Assembly (NCBI RefSeq): GCF_000966195.1
Contig: NZ_LAHL01000009.1
Coordinates: forward strand, 276,972 to 340,971
Length of the DNA: 64,000 nucleotides
Reading direction: 5' to 3'
From: Domibacillus robiginosus
GTDB lineage: Bacteria; Bacillota; Bacilli; Bacillales; Domibacillaceae
Every line of letters begins with the position of its first letter. Position 1 is the first letter of the stretch. Below are positions 53,264-62,175 of the stretch, piece after piece. Below the pieces are notes generated by a model. That model was not told where the DNA came from. It saw only the letters and a program-made list of their open reading frames with translations, and did not search any database. The position numbers were made by a program, and so were the translations under genes.

Positions 53264-53293
53264 AATCCCTTCATTAAAGAAGGGATTTTTTTA
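53264..53293 (+). terminator. Terminator inside the left end
   Basis: AATCCCTTC-attaaa-GAAGGGATT followed by seven Ts: a perfect 9-bp hairpin. It would stop transcripts coming from the truncated host rarA before they enter the recombinase operon. Confidence 0.85.
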
Positions 53294-53559
53294 TTCTCAA
53301 ATACAGTATCCAGCAGAAACGTTTCTACTATAGAGAATGAAATTTTGCTTTTTAAAAAAAGCACTAATAATAATGAAGAAAAAAATATATTTTTCAGAAT
53401 AAAAACTTTGTATAACGATATTAATAATTAACTAAAAATATATGTTTTTATGTAGTTCAATCCTTATATAGTAAAATATAAAATTTTTATCCATAAAAAG
53501 ATATTTCAGGTAAAAAAGGTGTTGTTTACAAACCAAAGTTTTGCTACGCTAATTGTGAA
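53294..53559. other. AT-rich leader of the recombinase operon, no gene seen
   Basis: Very AT-rich, no open frame of note. Several TATAAT-like stretches occur (for example near 53409-53416 and 53466-53480), so the operon promoter probably lies here, but no single one can be chosen. Confidence 0.5.
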
Positions 53560-54894
53560 TTGAACATAAACCCTAAGAGACCGGAGTTGACTAGATTGCT
53601 GGTTACGAATTACAAATTTGTAGTGAAAGAGTACAATACATACCACTACATAAACGGAAAGACTTTTAGTGAGAAAGCAATTGGCATTGGAATAAAAGAT
53701 GAAATAACAGGGAAAGTTTTCCCTTCCCCTCTTACCAACTTCATAAGAGGAAAGTATAGAAGTAAATCAAAATCTTTAAGTTCACAAAGGAATGCAGCAT
53801 CTGAGCTCACAAAGTTTTTGAATTTCGTAAGAGAACAAACTGAAAATGGCAACATTGAATTCCAAATACTAAGCACTAAGGGCCTCTTTGGCTTAAAGCG
53901 TGCTCATGCTGCTCAATACATAACTTTCTTATCCCTAAGAGCGAGACAAGAAGAACTTTCTTCAGAATATGTATATCGGATAGAGAAATACATATTAAGC
54001 TTTTATCTGTGGTTGGCTGCTAACCATATTATTGAGGAGCAGATAAGTGTAGAAGAGGGCTCCCCATTTGATGATTTGGAGCTAGGAACCATCTATCCAG
54101 GAAGAAACGAAAAGCTTCCAGAGAAATTAGTGGATTTTGGTGAAAATCGAAATGAACTTGTGGAGAAATTTATTAAAGTAGCTCAAGATGTTTCTCCAGA
54201 CATTGTACTGGGCGTTTGCTTTCAGTTTTTTGGAGGGTTGAGGACTGGAGAAGTTGTGAATTTGACTAAAGACGCAATAACTTCACCCTATTATTGGGAT
54301 GATAAGGGATTTGGTGAAAACAAATTTATTCTACAAGTCAGAGAAAGACACCAACAATTATTTAAGGGTAAAAACAATCTTCAGCATGAAGGGGTAAAGA
54401 GACCTCGCAATCAGGCCCTCCTTACTAACCCTCTTCTTTCTCAAGTTTATAAGGAACATAAGCTGTTTTTAAAAAGATTGGAAAACCGAAATATTATTAA
54501 AAACAATGACGCACTATTTATTACAAAAAGAACAGGTGAAGCAATGTCAGGAAAAACTTACAAAGAACAATTTAACAAGGTAAAATCAATGTTTCTGAAA
54601 AGCTTAAGCAAGGAAAAACGAATAGATGATTACCTATTCCTTACAGATAAAAGATGGTCTACACACATTGGAAGAGGTATTTTCACGAATTTTCTTCTTG
54701 AAATGGATGCCAGTATTCCAGAAATAGCAATAGCAAGAGGTGATAAAAATTTAAGCTCGGTAATGAGCTATGTAGAAGAAAAAAACGCCGTGAAACTAAC
54801 TCAAGAAGCTATAGATGATATTCGAATGGCTGCAGAAAATCAACAGGCAACAATTGACAAAAAAATCACAGCAAAATTTAGCTTAGGAGATTGA
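53560..54894 (+). CDS. Tyrosine recombinase 1 of the element (TnpA-like)
   Basis: A tyrosine recombinase/integrase (444 aa from the first TTG). A core-binding SAM-like domain (~70-165) is followed by the catalytic domain: box I Arg in FGGLRTGEV (R228), box II H-x-x-R in STHIGRG (H369, R372), Asp in ARGDKNLSS where His is usual, and the nucleophile in VMSYVEE (Y404). The start is uncertain: TTG 53560 has no ribosome binding site, while TTG 53596 lies nine bases after GGAG. First gene of a four-gene operon; ORF2 begins 5 bp after its stop. Confidence 0.85.
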   Translation: MNINPKRPELTRLLVTNYKFVVKEYNTYHYINGKTFSEKAIGIGIKDEITGKVFPSPLTNFIRGKYRSKSKSLSSQRNAASELTKFLNFVREQTENGNIEFQILSTKGLFGLKRAHAAQYITFLSLRARQEELSSEYVYRIEKYILSFYLWLAANHIIEEQISVEEGSPFDDLELGTIYPGRNEKLPEKLVDFGENRNELVEKFIKVAQDVSPDIVLGVCFQFFGGLRTGEVVNLTKDAITSPYYWDDKGFGENKFILQVRERHQQLFKGKNNLQHEGVKRPRNQALLTNPLLSQVYKEHKLFLKRLENRNIIKNNDALFITKRTGEAMSGKTYKEQFNKVKSMFLKSLSKEKRIDDYLFLTDKRWSTHIGRGIFTNFLLEMDASIPEIAIARGDKNLSSVMSYVEEKNAVKLTQEAIDDIRMAAENQQATIDKKITAKFSLGD

Positions 54895-54899
54895 AAAGA

Positions 54900-57758
54900 A
54901 TGCAACTAAAACCTATTTCTATAGAGGAAGCTGTTCAGCATACTGAAGGATACCAAAAGCGTATAATTGAATTGGAGCATTATAAAAATCTTTATAAAAC
55001 AAGGAATAGAATTAAAACAGAAAATCCTGAATTACTAGGTTACTTTGGAATTAAATTTATCAAGCGCTTAGGCGATGAAGGAATAATTTTAAAAAAAGAA
55101 GTTAATGGACGGTTACTATACTCTCTCTATTCTCTAGCTAAATACCAGTTATCATATGAAGAATTAAAAAAGAATTTTTATACTGTTCCCGAGGCCTTAA
55201 AAGAGTTTGGTTATGATAAACAAACTAATTACTTATATCAACACGTTCACGAGGAAAAATTTTTGAAATTACATAATGATGGTTATCTAAAAACTATCTT
55301 GCTAGACCATAAAATCCAGTATTCTAATGTATTCATTCTAAAAAATGAAATACAACGATTTATAAATGAGCATATTTCATGGGTAGATGCTGCAAATGAA
55401 GCTGGTGTTACCCTAGCCACCTTTCAACAAGAGTGGATGAAGAAATACACAAAAGATATCATCAAATTCAGTAAATCTTATTCAGAGTTTAGGTACATTA
55501 ATAAAAAAGATTGGAAATCGTTTCTACTGGAAAAAACAAAGGCTCATTACATTACAAAAGAACAAACAGCGAAAATCTTGGGGATAACTGCTTCTAGTTT
55601 AGACAAGGCAGCAAAGGCATATAACATTATTCCCTTAACAGAAAACAATTCTCCTTTAACCTACTTCACAAAAGAAGATGTAGAGTTGCTTATCGCGAAA
55701 CAAAATGAATTATGGAAACAAATACGTAATGATTATCTAACAGCCAAAGAAGTTGTTAACTTATTAGATATAACTTATTCAGGATTTCGCCAAAAACATT
55801 ACCAAAATAGATTAAAGACAATTTATGTTCCCCCGCTCCTTTATGTAATTCGAGACAACATTAATTTTCGAACTGGTCGTCAAAAAATCTATTTAAAAGA
55901 AGATGTTCTTTTGCTTCTTAAAGAAAGACAAAGAGAAAAAGTCATAGAAAACCTTATCCATCAATCCAATTCCAATAATGCGTTTCATATCCTAAAAACT
56001 TTACTTAATGAAACAAACGTTCAATTTAGTGAAAATTCTGAAAGAACTAAAGAGTATTGGTTCAAATATATACATCGAAAAGCTGCTAAGAGCACAGCGT
56101 CCGATAAATCAATAAAGAAAGACGCAAGAATTTTTTTTAATACAACACACCTTTTAAAAGAATTAACAAACCTAAAAGAAATATATGATTATACTGACAG
56201 AGAATTAAACTTAGCAGTATTTAACTCGAACGTGAATTGGTCTATTCAATTGGAAATGTATAAATTTTTAAAGTCTATTTTTCAGAGCCGTACTAAAGCC
56301 GGCTTATCAATTAATTATAATTTTAACCGGCTTAAAAACATTTATAAGAAAACAATCAGTGTTTCAAAAGAAAAAGTAATCTACTCTATTGACGAGTATA
56401 TTCGTTTATTAGAATTTTCAAAAGATATTCAATACCATAAAAAAAGAGCTATTGAAGATATTAATTCACAAATCAAAGGAGCTAACCACGCATCTAGAGA
56501 TTCAGCTTGGCTTTATATACTGCTTCATCTTACTAATGCTTGGAGACATTACGACATTACCATTTTCCCTCGTATTAATTTAAAGCAAACGAGAATTGAC
56601 GAAATGGAGCCTAATAAAGCATTAGATTGGCTAGATAACAACACATTAAATGAGAACGAAATCGAGGCTATTATTGCTCAAGTAAGAGCTATGTCATTTA
56701 TTCACTCTAAAACCAAGAAAAAACGTCATTTTTTTTGTTCAAAAGAGCTAAAACAGGCTTTGGTTCATTCTTTAATATTATGCGAGTTACGTTGCCGTAT
56801 ATGCCAACCATTAGCTGAAACGTTAATTAATTTTGGAACCGAAACAAAGAACCACATTTTCAAAGAAAATCAAAAAAAGGCTTTCTTCGAAGAACTTGAC
56901 TCAGATTTTAATTTTCAGTCAAGAAAAATGAATCGTACCCTAATAAGTTATATCTATAGTGTTATTAAAAAGAAAACACACCGGAATCCATTAGAAGTAA
57001 CAAAACATGTACGCAGTCACGTTAGCGAGGAAACAACGAATATTTATATTGATATCCCACAAGAACAATTAGATTTTATTACCGACCAACTTTTTGATTT
57101 AGGCCACTTTGGTTATATATATGACACTTTGAGTGAAATGCTATTACCTGAAGCCCCAACTGATAGAAAAAATAGAACACAATATTCTCTAATAGTTAAA
57201 AAAGTATTTGGCGACGTTTATCAAATTGAACAAATGGCTCACTATTTAAACCGTTTGGCGGAAGAACAACATATTGTACGCTGTGTACTAGAAGGCTTTT
57301 CCTTAGAAAAAAGACAGGAACTGCTTGATTTAATAAAGCTCGGGCAGCAACCGGCTAAAAAAGATGGGTTTCAATGCCTGTATCAAGAATGTCGGTTTCC
57401 TTTGAGAGACTGTGAGAAATGTCCTTTTGTAATCCCCCATTTCCATGCTTTATCACAGTTAGGCGAAGAATTTTATTTAATGCTAAACGAATTTAAAACA
57501 AAATTTAATTTAACCAGTAAAAATGGCGAGAAAATCCGGCTAGCAAATAACTTGTATAGCTACCTTCATTTGATTAGCATTGCAGTTAAAAAATTTGGAA
57601 AGGAATCTGTCTCTCCTTTTTTTGAAAATGGGTTAGAGAGTGTTAAGCAAGAGCTGTCCTTACTGCCAAGCATGAAAGAATATGTAACAATTCCAAATAT
57701 TAAGCAAGGAGTTCAAAAAGTCGATGATAAAAAAGAAATCAGAACAAGAACCGATTGA
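54900..57758 (+). CDS. Large tyrosine-recombinase-like protein with N-terminal HTH array
   Basis: A 952-aa protein. The N-terminal third has about four units that look like excisionase/MerR-type HTH domains: near 92-155 (FYTVPEALKEFGY), 162-210 (WVDAANEAGVTLATF), 217-265 (YITKEQTAKILGITASSLDK) and 279-340 (YLTAKEVVNLLDITYSGFR), several ending in a Y/F-x-KEDV-x-LL pattern. The C-terminal half has box I Arg in NAWRHYDI (~R549) and a HVSEETTNIYI block with His and Tyr (~H707, Y716), but I see no box II HxxR. A C-x4-C-x6-C-x2-C zinc motif follows (~826-841). ATG 54900 lies ten bases after GGAG. Confidence 0.8.
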   Translation: MQLKPISIEEAVQHTEGYQKRIIELEHYKNLYKTRNRIKTENPELLGYFGIKFIKRLGDEGIILKKEVNGRLLYSLYSLAKYQLSYEELKKNFYTVPEALKEFGYDKQTNYLYQHVHEEKFLKLHNDGYLKTILLDHKIQYSNVFILKNEIQRFINEHISWVDAANEAGVTLATFQQEWMKKYTKDIIKFSKSYSEFRYINKKDWKSFLLEKTKAHYITKEQTAKILGITASSLDKAAKAYNIIPLTENNSPLTYFTKEDVELLIAKQNELWKQIRNDYLTAKEVVNLLDITYSGFRQKHYQNRLKTIYVPPLLYVIRDNINFRTGRQKIYLKEDVLLLLKERQREKVIENLIHQSNSNNAFHILKTLLNETNVQFSENSERTKEYWFKYIHRKAAKSTASDKSIKKDARIFFNTTHLLKELTNLKEIYDYTDRELNLAVFNSNVNWSIQLEMYKFLKSIFQSRTKAGLSINYNFNRLKNIYKKTISVSKEKVIYSIDEYIRLLEFSKDIQYHKKRAIEDINSQIKGANHASRDSAWLYILLHLTNAWRHYDITIFPRINLKQTRIDEMEPNKALDWLDNNTLNENEIEAIIAQVRAMSFIHSKTKKKRHFFCSKELKQALVHSLILCELRCRICQPLAETLINFGTETKNHIFKENQKKAFFEELDSDFNFQSRKMNRTLISYIYSVIKKKTHRNPLEVTKHVRSHVSEETTNIYIDIPQEQLDFITDQLFDLGHFGYIYDTLSEMLLPEAPTDRKNRTQYSLIVKKVFGDVYQIEQMAHYLNRLAEEQHIVRCVLEGFSLEKRQELLDLIKLGQQPAKKDGFQCLYQECRFPLRDCEKCPFVIPHFHALSQLGEEFYLMLNEFKTKFNLTSKNGEKIRLANNLYSYLHLISIAVKKFGKESVSPFFENGLESVKQELSLLPSMKEYVTIPNIKQGVQKVDDKKEIRTRTD

Positions 57759-59409
57759 AATATTTAATGATTTTCAATTTAATGTAGAAGACATCAGTCA
57801 ACAAGCTAATGAGATATTAGCTGAGCAGAGAGAAAAGAAGCTTTTAATCAAAGGTGACCTCGATAGTGATGAGTGGCGCTTCATTTGTGATACTCGTTAT
57901 ACAGAAGTCTACTTTAATTTCAAAGATATAAGAAAAAAGTTGACTTTTTTGAAAGCAGATGATGAGCTCATCGTCCTCTCTTTAAAGTGTTGGATTGCTA
58001 CTTTACTTCCTTACCGTTCGATTGAATCGGTTCTTAAATATTATAAATATGTAGAGTTGTTCTTATCTATTTCCCAAATTTTCAATGAAGAATATTTGGA
58101 AAAGACTCAGCTTTACCTAACCCATGAATGTGATGATAGAACACGCTGGAATTTATGTGTTCCTATATTAAACTTTATCGACTTTTTTGCAGAAATTAAT
58201 TCTGGACTGTCGTATCAAAAAATGCTCTTAGATGTAAAAGAATCTATAAACATGGAAAAAGTCAGCGGGATGGTTCGGCAACTTCCCTCTCCACACGATG
58301 TTTTAACTTTTTCCTGGGTCCTTGAAGATTCTTTTAAAAAAAATAATAAGAAAAACAATTTTTATTTTAAATACTATCCCATATTTATTTGGTGGTCGTT
58401 AAGTACTTTAATTCCAATGAGGCCTTCTGAATTTTGCGCTATTAAAAGAGATACCTTAAGTGAAGAAAACAATAGATATTATATTAAATTACCCAGGATA
58501 AAACAGAAAAACAATTCTCATAAAGTACAAATTGTTGATAAAATAGCTATTCCCCAAGAGCTTTATGCACAATTACAAGATTACATTCTGAGCACTGATT
58601 CATTTGGCACTACAGAAACGCTTATCTCTTATCCCTCTATCAAAAGTAAAAAAGCAACCAAAGGAAAAATACATTTTGAAAATAGGTTTCGCTATAATAA
58701 CCTCCATTTTCTTTTAGAGGAATTTTATAATCAAGTAATTGAAAAAGAATATGAAATGGACTATATGCAAAGAATACGCCTTGGGGATACTCGTCACTTC
58801 GCTTTTCTAAATTTAATGCGGCAAGGATATCATCCTGTTGAAATTGCCCGTCTAGGTGGTCATACATCTCTACAAGCTCAGTATCACTATCAGCAGCACA
58901 CAGAATATTGGATTGATGTGGAAACTCTTCAACTAATGCACCGCCTTAACTTTCAAAAAAAAATAAATAAGAACAATGATTACTCAACTGGCAACCATAG
59001 TTATCATCTTGATGATGAATTTATAAGAGAGAAAGTCTTAAAAAGTAATAATGAGCCAGTAAAAATAGATGTAGAAATTGGATACTGCACTGACCCGAAT
59101 ATGCATTGCTATGTAAGCAAATGTTATTTTTGTGACCATTGGAGAATAAGCCAAGAAGAGTATTTACTGAAAAGAAAAGAAATTGATAAAGAATTACAGC
59201 AAAGCAAGAATGAAATTGGACAGTTAGTTAAGACAATGAGCAATTTATACAGCATCATCTTAAAGGAAGCGGTTGAAATAGATTTTGCAGAGTGGCATCC
59301 TCAAATTAATAAAGACTTATTTATTTCAAAGAAGCAATTAGATGAAAAAATGCATAAAGCGCTCAATTTTTCTACTAATCTATCAATTATGCTAAAAGGT
59401 GTCGAGTAA
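57724..59409 (+). CDS. Tyrosine recombinase 3 of the element (TnpB-like)
   Basis: A 561-aa recombinase. Core-binding part ~80-180; box I Arg in IPMRPSEFCAI (R233); box II reads GDTRHFAF, with R357 kept but Gly in place of the first His; LGGHTSLQAQYHYQ holds H380 and the candidate nucleophile Tyr (387 or 389). A cysteine cluster, C-x6-C-x4-C-x2-C (~455-470, YCTDPNMHCYVSKCYFC), then a helical coiled-coil tail. It overlaps the previous gene by 35 bp, and the next begins 2 bp after its stop. Zinc-finger-tailed recombinases of this kind occur in Tn554-type elements. Confidence 0.82.
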   Translation: MIKKKSEQEPIEIFNDFQFNVEDISQQANEILAEQREKKLLIKGDLDSDEWRFICDTRYTEVYFNFKDIRKKLTFLKADDELIVLSLKCWIATLLPYRSIESVLKYYKYVELFLSISQIFNEEYLEKTQLYLTHECDDRTRWNLCVPILNFIDFFAEINSGLSYQKMLLDVKESINMEKVSGMVRQLPSPHDVLTFSWVLEDSFKKNNKKNNFYFKYYPIFIWWSLSTLIPMRPSEFCAIKRDTLSEENNRYYIKLPRIKQKNNSHKVQIVDKIAIPQELYAQLQDYILSTDSFGTTETLISYPSIKSKKATKGKIHFENRFRYNNLHFLLEEFYNQVIEKEYEMDYMQRIRLGDTRHFAFLNLMRQGYHPVEIARLGGHTSLQAQYHYQQHTEYWIDVETLQLMHRLNFQKKINKNNDYSTGNHSYHLDDEFIREKVLKSNNEPVKIDVEIGYCTDPNMHCYVSKCYFCDHWRISQEEYLLKRKEIDKELQQSKNEIGQLVKTMSNLYSIILKEAVEIDFAEWHPQINKDLFISKKQLDEKMHKALNFSTNLSIMLKGVE

Positions 59410-59411
59410 TT

Positions 59412-60164
59412 ATGGCTAATAAAAGAGGTAGACCAAAAAAAGAATTCCCTCCAGACCTTATACAAAATATCATCTATCGTTATGCCAAAGAACAAAAAAC
59501 AACTGGAAAAATAAGATATATGGATATGTATCGTTTTTCTAAAGAATTATTTAATAATAAGGAAATCGACCATAATATTGGGGAGTTTTTCTGGAGAAAA
59601 GGTGAAGGCAGAACAGCCATTGACAAAGCAAATCAAGTGATGAAACACGATATTCTTAGCGAAATTGAGGAAGATGAATCCCTAGTCAATACTAAAGATA
59701 CAGTTAATAAATTCTTTACTGGAAAAAAGAGCGATAAAGAGAAATTAATTGGCGCTTTAAAGATAAATGAAATAAAGTTACAACAATATATCAAAAAATG
59801 TAAAAGGTTAGAAAAAGAATTAATTGAAGTTAGAGAACTTTTGAAAAAAGAAAAATCAAAGAGTAGTCAGTATAAAGACAATGCTAACTCCTATCAAGAA
59901 ACACTATTCCAATGGATGGAACTAAGTATGAGCAAAGAAATCCCATTAACTAATTTATTGACAGTTGGAAAAACGCGAACACCTATCGTGGAAGAATTAC
60001 TAACAAGTATGTTATCTGAAAACCCTATTGAAACATTTGATAGAATAAACACGCTAAAAAGCCGCAGCTTAGCATCCGAAAGTACAAGTGTGGAAGATAG
60101 AATTTTACATCTTAGTTCATCAAAAATTAAACAAAAAAGTGTCTTGGATGATATTGATTTTTAA
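59412..60164 (+). CDS. TnpC-like AT-hook/coiled-coil accessory protein
   Basis: A 250-aa basic protein. The N-terminus KRGRPKK is an AT-hook-like DNA-binding motif; ~100-150 is a Lys/Glu-rich coiled coil (EKLIGALKINEIKLQQYIKK, cut). It closes the recombinase operon, 2 bp after ORF3, and a terminator follows. By position and build it corresponds to TnpC of Tn554-like transposons, which affects orientation or efficiency of integration; no direct sequence match is claimed. Confidence 0.7.
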   Translation: MANKRGRPKKEFPPDLIQNIIYRYAKEQKTTGKIRYMDMYRFSKELFNNKEIDHNIGEFFWRKGEGRTAIDKANQVMKHDILSEIEEDESLVNTKDTVNKFFTGKKSDKEKLIGALKINEIKLQQYIKKCKRLEKELIEVRELLKKEKSKSSQYKDNANSYQETLFQWMELSMSKEIPLTNLLTVGKTRTPIVEELLTSMLSENPIETFDRINTLKSRSLASESTSVEDRILHLSSSKIKQKSVLDDIDF

Positions 60165-60170
60165 TAAAAC

Positions 60171-60212
60171 CCCACCTATCTCAAACAATTGACTAGGTGG
60201 GATATTTTTTTA
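60171..60212 (+). terminator. Terminator of the recombinase operon
   Basis: CCCACCTA ... TAGGTGGG (60171-60178 / 60194-60201) followed by ATATTTTTTT, 7 bp after the ORF4 stop. Confidence 0.88.
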
Positions 60213-60303
60213 TTTGGCTCCGTTAAAGATTAAGGTTGATATTTTATCAAACAATAGAATCCCAAAATTAGAAGTCCTATTTTGTGTATTACCTTATCTA
60301 CTG

Positions 60304-60955
60304 CTACCTTTTTAATAAAAACCTTGGTGAAGGAAGAACTTCTTGTTCAGCTTCGAAATACGCGAGTTTATCTGATATACAGGAAACTATTGACGGCATT
60401 CCCATCCCAACAGCGTATTCTAAGGCAGTTAATAATGACAACTCCTTGCCATCAATTTCTTCATCCCAGGAAATTATATAACAGCGGTCTCCAGCACCAT
60501 TTTGTTTTAACAACCTTGCTATTTCTACGGAGTCTAAATTTGGTTTTGGAATGTCAAACACATACTCTTCACGAAGAATTGTTCTATAGGAATGACAAAG
60601 ACGTCTTAGACATCTTTGTGTTTTTTAGCCGAAGACAATTCAAACAAAACCCTGTCTTGGAGACTTTTTGTGAAAAATGATTTTACAATTATTTTCTCAG
60701 TCTTTTTATCCAATCTAATCCCTCCATACTCTTGCTAATTTTGGTAAATTCCCCAATTGGAAAATCCCGATAATCTAGGGCTATCATAGGCCGCTTCCGT
60801 TAATAATAGACAGCTAGCGATAATCATTTTACTTACAGTTGTATTGTCATTCGAATATTGAATAACGTCTAAGAATTGGAACCAGCTCAAATAATGGTCG
60901 AAATACTCTGTTGAAGTTAAAATTTTGAGGTATTTACGGCTTCTTACGAAGCTTA
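60304..60955 (-). pseudogene. Decayed protein gene, at least three frameshifts
   Basis: Four successive minus-strand reading frames give protein-like sequence that appears to be one ~215-residue gene. Frame A (60955-60735) has EYFDHYLSWFQFLDVIQYSN and ASCLLLTEAAYDSP. Frame B (to 60689) has DYRDFPIGEFTKISKSMEGL. Frame C (to 60606) has SFFTKSLQDRVLFELSSAKK. Frame D (60615-60304) has YVFDIPKPNLDSVEIARLLK and ends SPRFLLKR. Only frame D contains a start-like GTG (60561, 85 aa). I do not recognise the family. The region also fills most of the 0.9-kb gap before the next gene. Confidence 0.65.
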
Positions 60956-61065
60956 TCTATAAGAATATATTATTTTAATTAGAGGCGTTATAATAGAGAA
61001 ACAATATCTGTGCTTCTCCGTCAGTTTGCAACTAAATCAAGATAATAAACATGGGGGGACTAGAG

Positions 61066-61467
61066 ATGGATATCAACGATTATCAAGGAATTGACGATGC
61101 CCTTATCAGAAAAATAACATACGAAGTAAGAAAGCAGACTATTTTGGTCGCACGGCTATATCTACGCGGAAGAAAAATTCCTCGAATTGTTGAAGAGACC
61201 GAGATGGACGAATCAACCGTTCAAGCAATTGTTAAGCTTATTGACAGAATTGAGGAAGAAGAAAGCAGATACAGCGGACCATTCGGCAAGTTTCAGCGAG
61301 AGCATGATAAGAAAGTTTATTCAGAAGCAGTAGAAATGTTTTCGATAATTTATCCACGTTACGAACAAGGAAAAACCATCCCTCAAATAGTTGAGGAGAC
61401 AAATCTGGATGCACCCACCGTCCAAAAGTATGTTCAATTTATCGAAGAACGTGAAGAAGAATGCTGA
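61066..61467 (+). CDS. Small protein with duplicated helix-turn-helix-like unit
   Basis: A 133-aa charged protein. Two copies of one unit are clear: ~32-66 (RGRKIPRIVEETEMDESTVQ) and ~98-133 (QGKTIPQIVEETNLDAPTVQ). Each looks like a short HTH of the 'IxxIVEETxxDxxTVQ' kind seen in tails of PD-(D/E)XK transposase-like proteins. ATG 61066 lies seven bases after GGGGGGA; the ORF is open 5 codons before it. Function unknown; it may be a cargo regulator. Confidence 0.65.
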   Translation: MDINDYQGIDDALIRKITYEVRKQTILVARLYLRGRKIPRIVEETEMDESTVQAIVKLIDRIEEEESRYSGPFGKFQREHDKKVYSEAVEMFSIIYPRYEQGKTIPQIVEETNLDAPTVQKYVQFIEEREEEC

Positions 61468-61629
61468 AATTAACTATACCAAGGAGACAATACGGAAAAC
61501 CTCCACGGCATAACAGATGAAGGATATAAGAAGATAATCAGAGACCTTTGAGGACAGCAAACCGTTGCCGTATTCCTTGAATCTTCCTAAAGACCAAATT
61601 CCATACGTATAGCGAACAGGAGAAAAAGT
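61468..61629. other. Gap with a possible gene tail
   Basis: A plus-strand stretch (about 61490-61554) reads NTENLHGITDEGYKKIIRDL then stops; no start codon or ribosome binding site is apparent. It may be the remnant of a gene. The rest shows nothing recognisable. Confidence 0.3.
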
Positions 61630-61998
61630 ATGACGAACTTAAAAATTTGTTTGACTGATGACCTACAAAGATATCAAAAAGAAACATGGGATGATTACAT
61701 TGCTTCTTATTCATTAACATTTGAATTTCGCAACACCAGCGAATGTACCGGAGTTTTGAATGTAAATTTCGATGTCCGAGGTTTCGGAATCGATGGGTTT
61801 GAAGGTGGTATTGATGTATCCTATGAACTCCTTTTTTTTGAAGGACCAGAAGGGAAACTATTGGAAGACGACGAGGCATTTGTATTCATTTTTACTCATT
61901 TTGGAAAAGAAATCAGAAAGATTGTTGATACGGCCTGGGATGTGCTCTACGAACATTATGAAAATGGCATGCCCATTACGATATTTAAAAATGAATAA
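61630..61998 (+). CDS. Hypothetical cargo protein (122 aa)
   Basis: An acidic 122-aa protein without signal peptide or membrane segment. GGAG lies seven bases before the ATG. It alternates charged and aromatic residues (FEFRNTSECTG, VSYELLFFEGPEGK, FIFTHFGKEIRKIVDTAWD), which suggests a compact alpha/beta domain. I do not recognise the family. It lies in the cargo part of the element; an immunity or defence-related role is possible but unsupported. Confidence 0.65.
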   Translation: MTNLKICLTDDLQRYQKETWDDYIASYSLTFEFRNTSECTGVLNVNFDVRGFGIDGFEGGIDVSYELLFFEGPEGKLLEDDEAFVFIFTHFGKEIRKIVDTAWDVLYEHYENGMPITIFKNE

Positions 61999-62102
61999 TA
62001 TTTACAGAAAGAGTTGATATAACACTCAAAGTCAAAAGTCACTCCTCCTCCTGAATATCCTTTCTTACCATGTTTTCAGCGATTTTCACTAAAACTTTTA
62101 TA

Positions 62103-62175
62103 CAGAATTTTATGCAACGCTGATTTTCCGATATTTCCTCTCTCGGAACAGACTAGATTTGTGCATAAAATTCTG
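62103..62175. repeat. Nested inverted repeat
   Basis: A perfect 14-bp inverted repeat (CAGAATTTTATGCA at 62103-62116, its complement at 62162-62175) encloses a second hairpin TTCCGA ... TCGGAA (around 62126-62148). One outer arm lies inside the decayed gene at 62153-62494. Confidence 0.55.

Noticed and set aside
53560..60164. Prophage integrase region
   Set aside because: No phage structural, lysis or replication genes; three recombinases in one operon do not fit a phage integration module.
60282..60680. Plus-strand ORF of 132 codons in the cargo gap
   Set aside because: It runs antisense to the decayed minus-strand gene, whose frames look far more protein-like.
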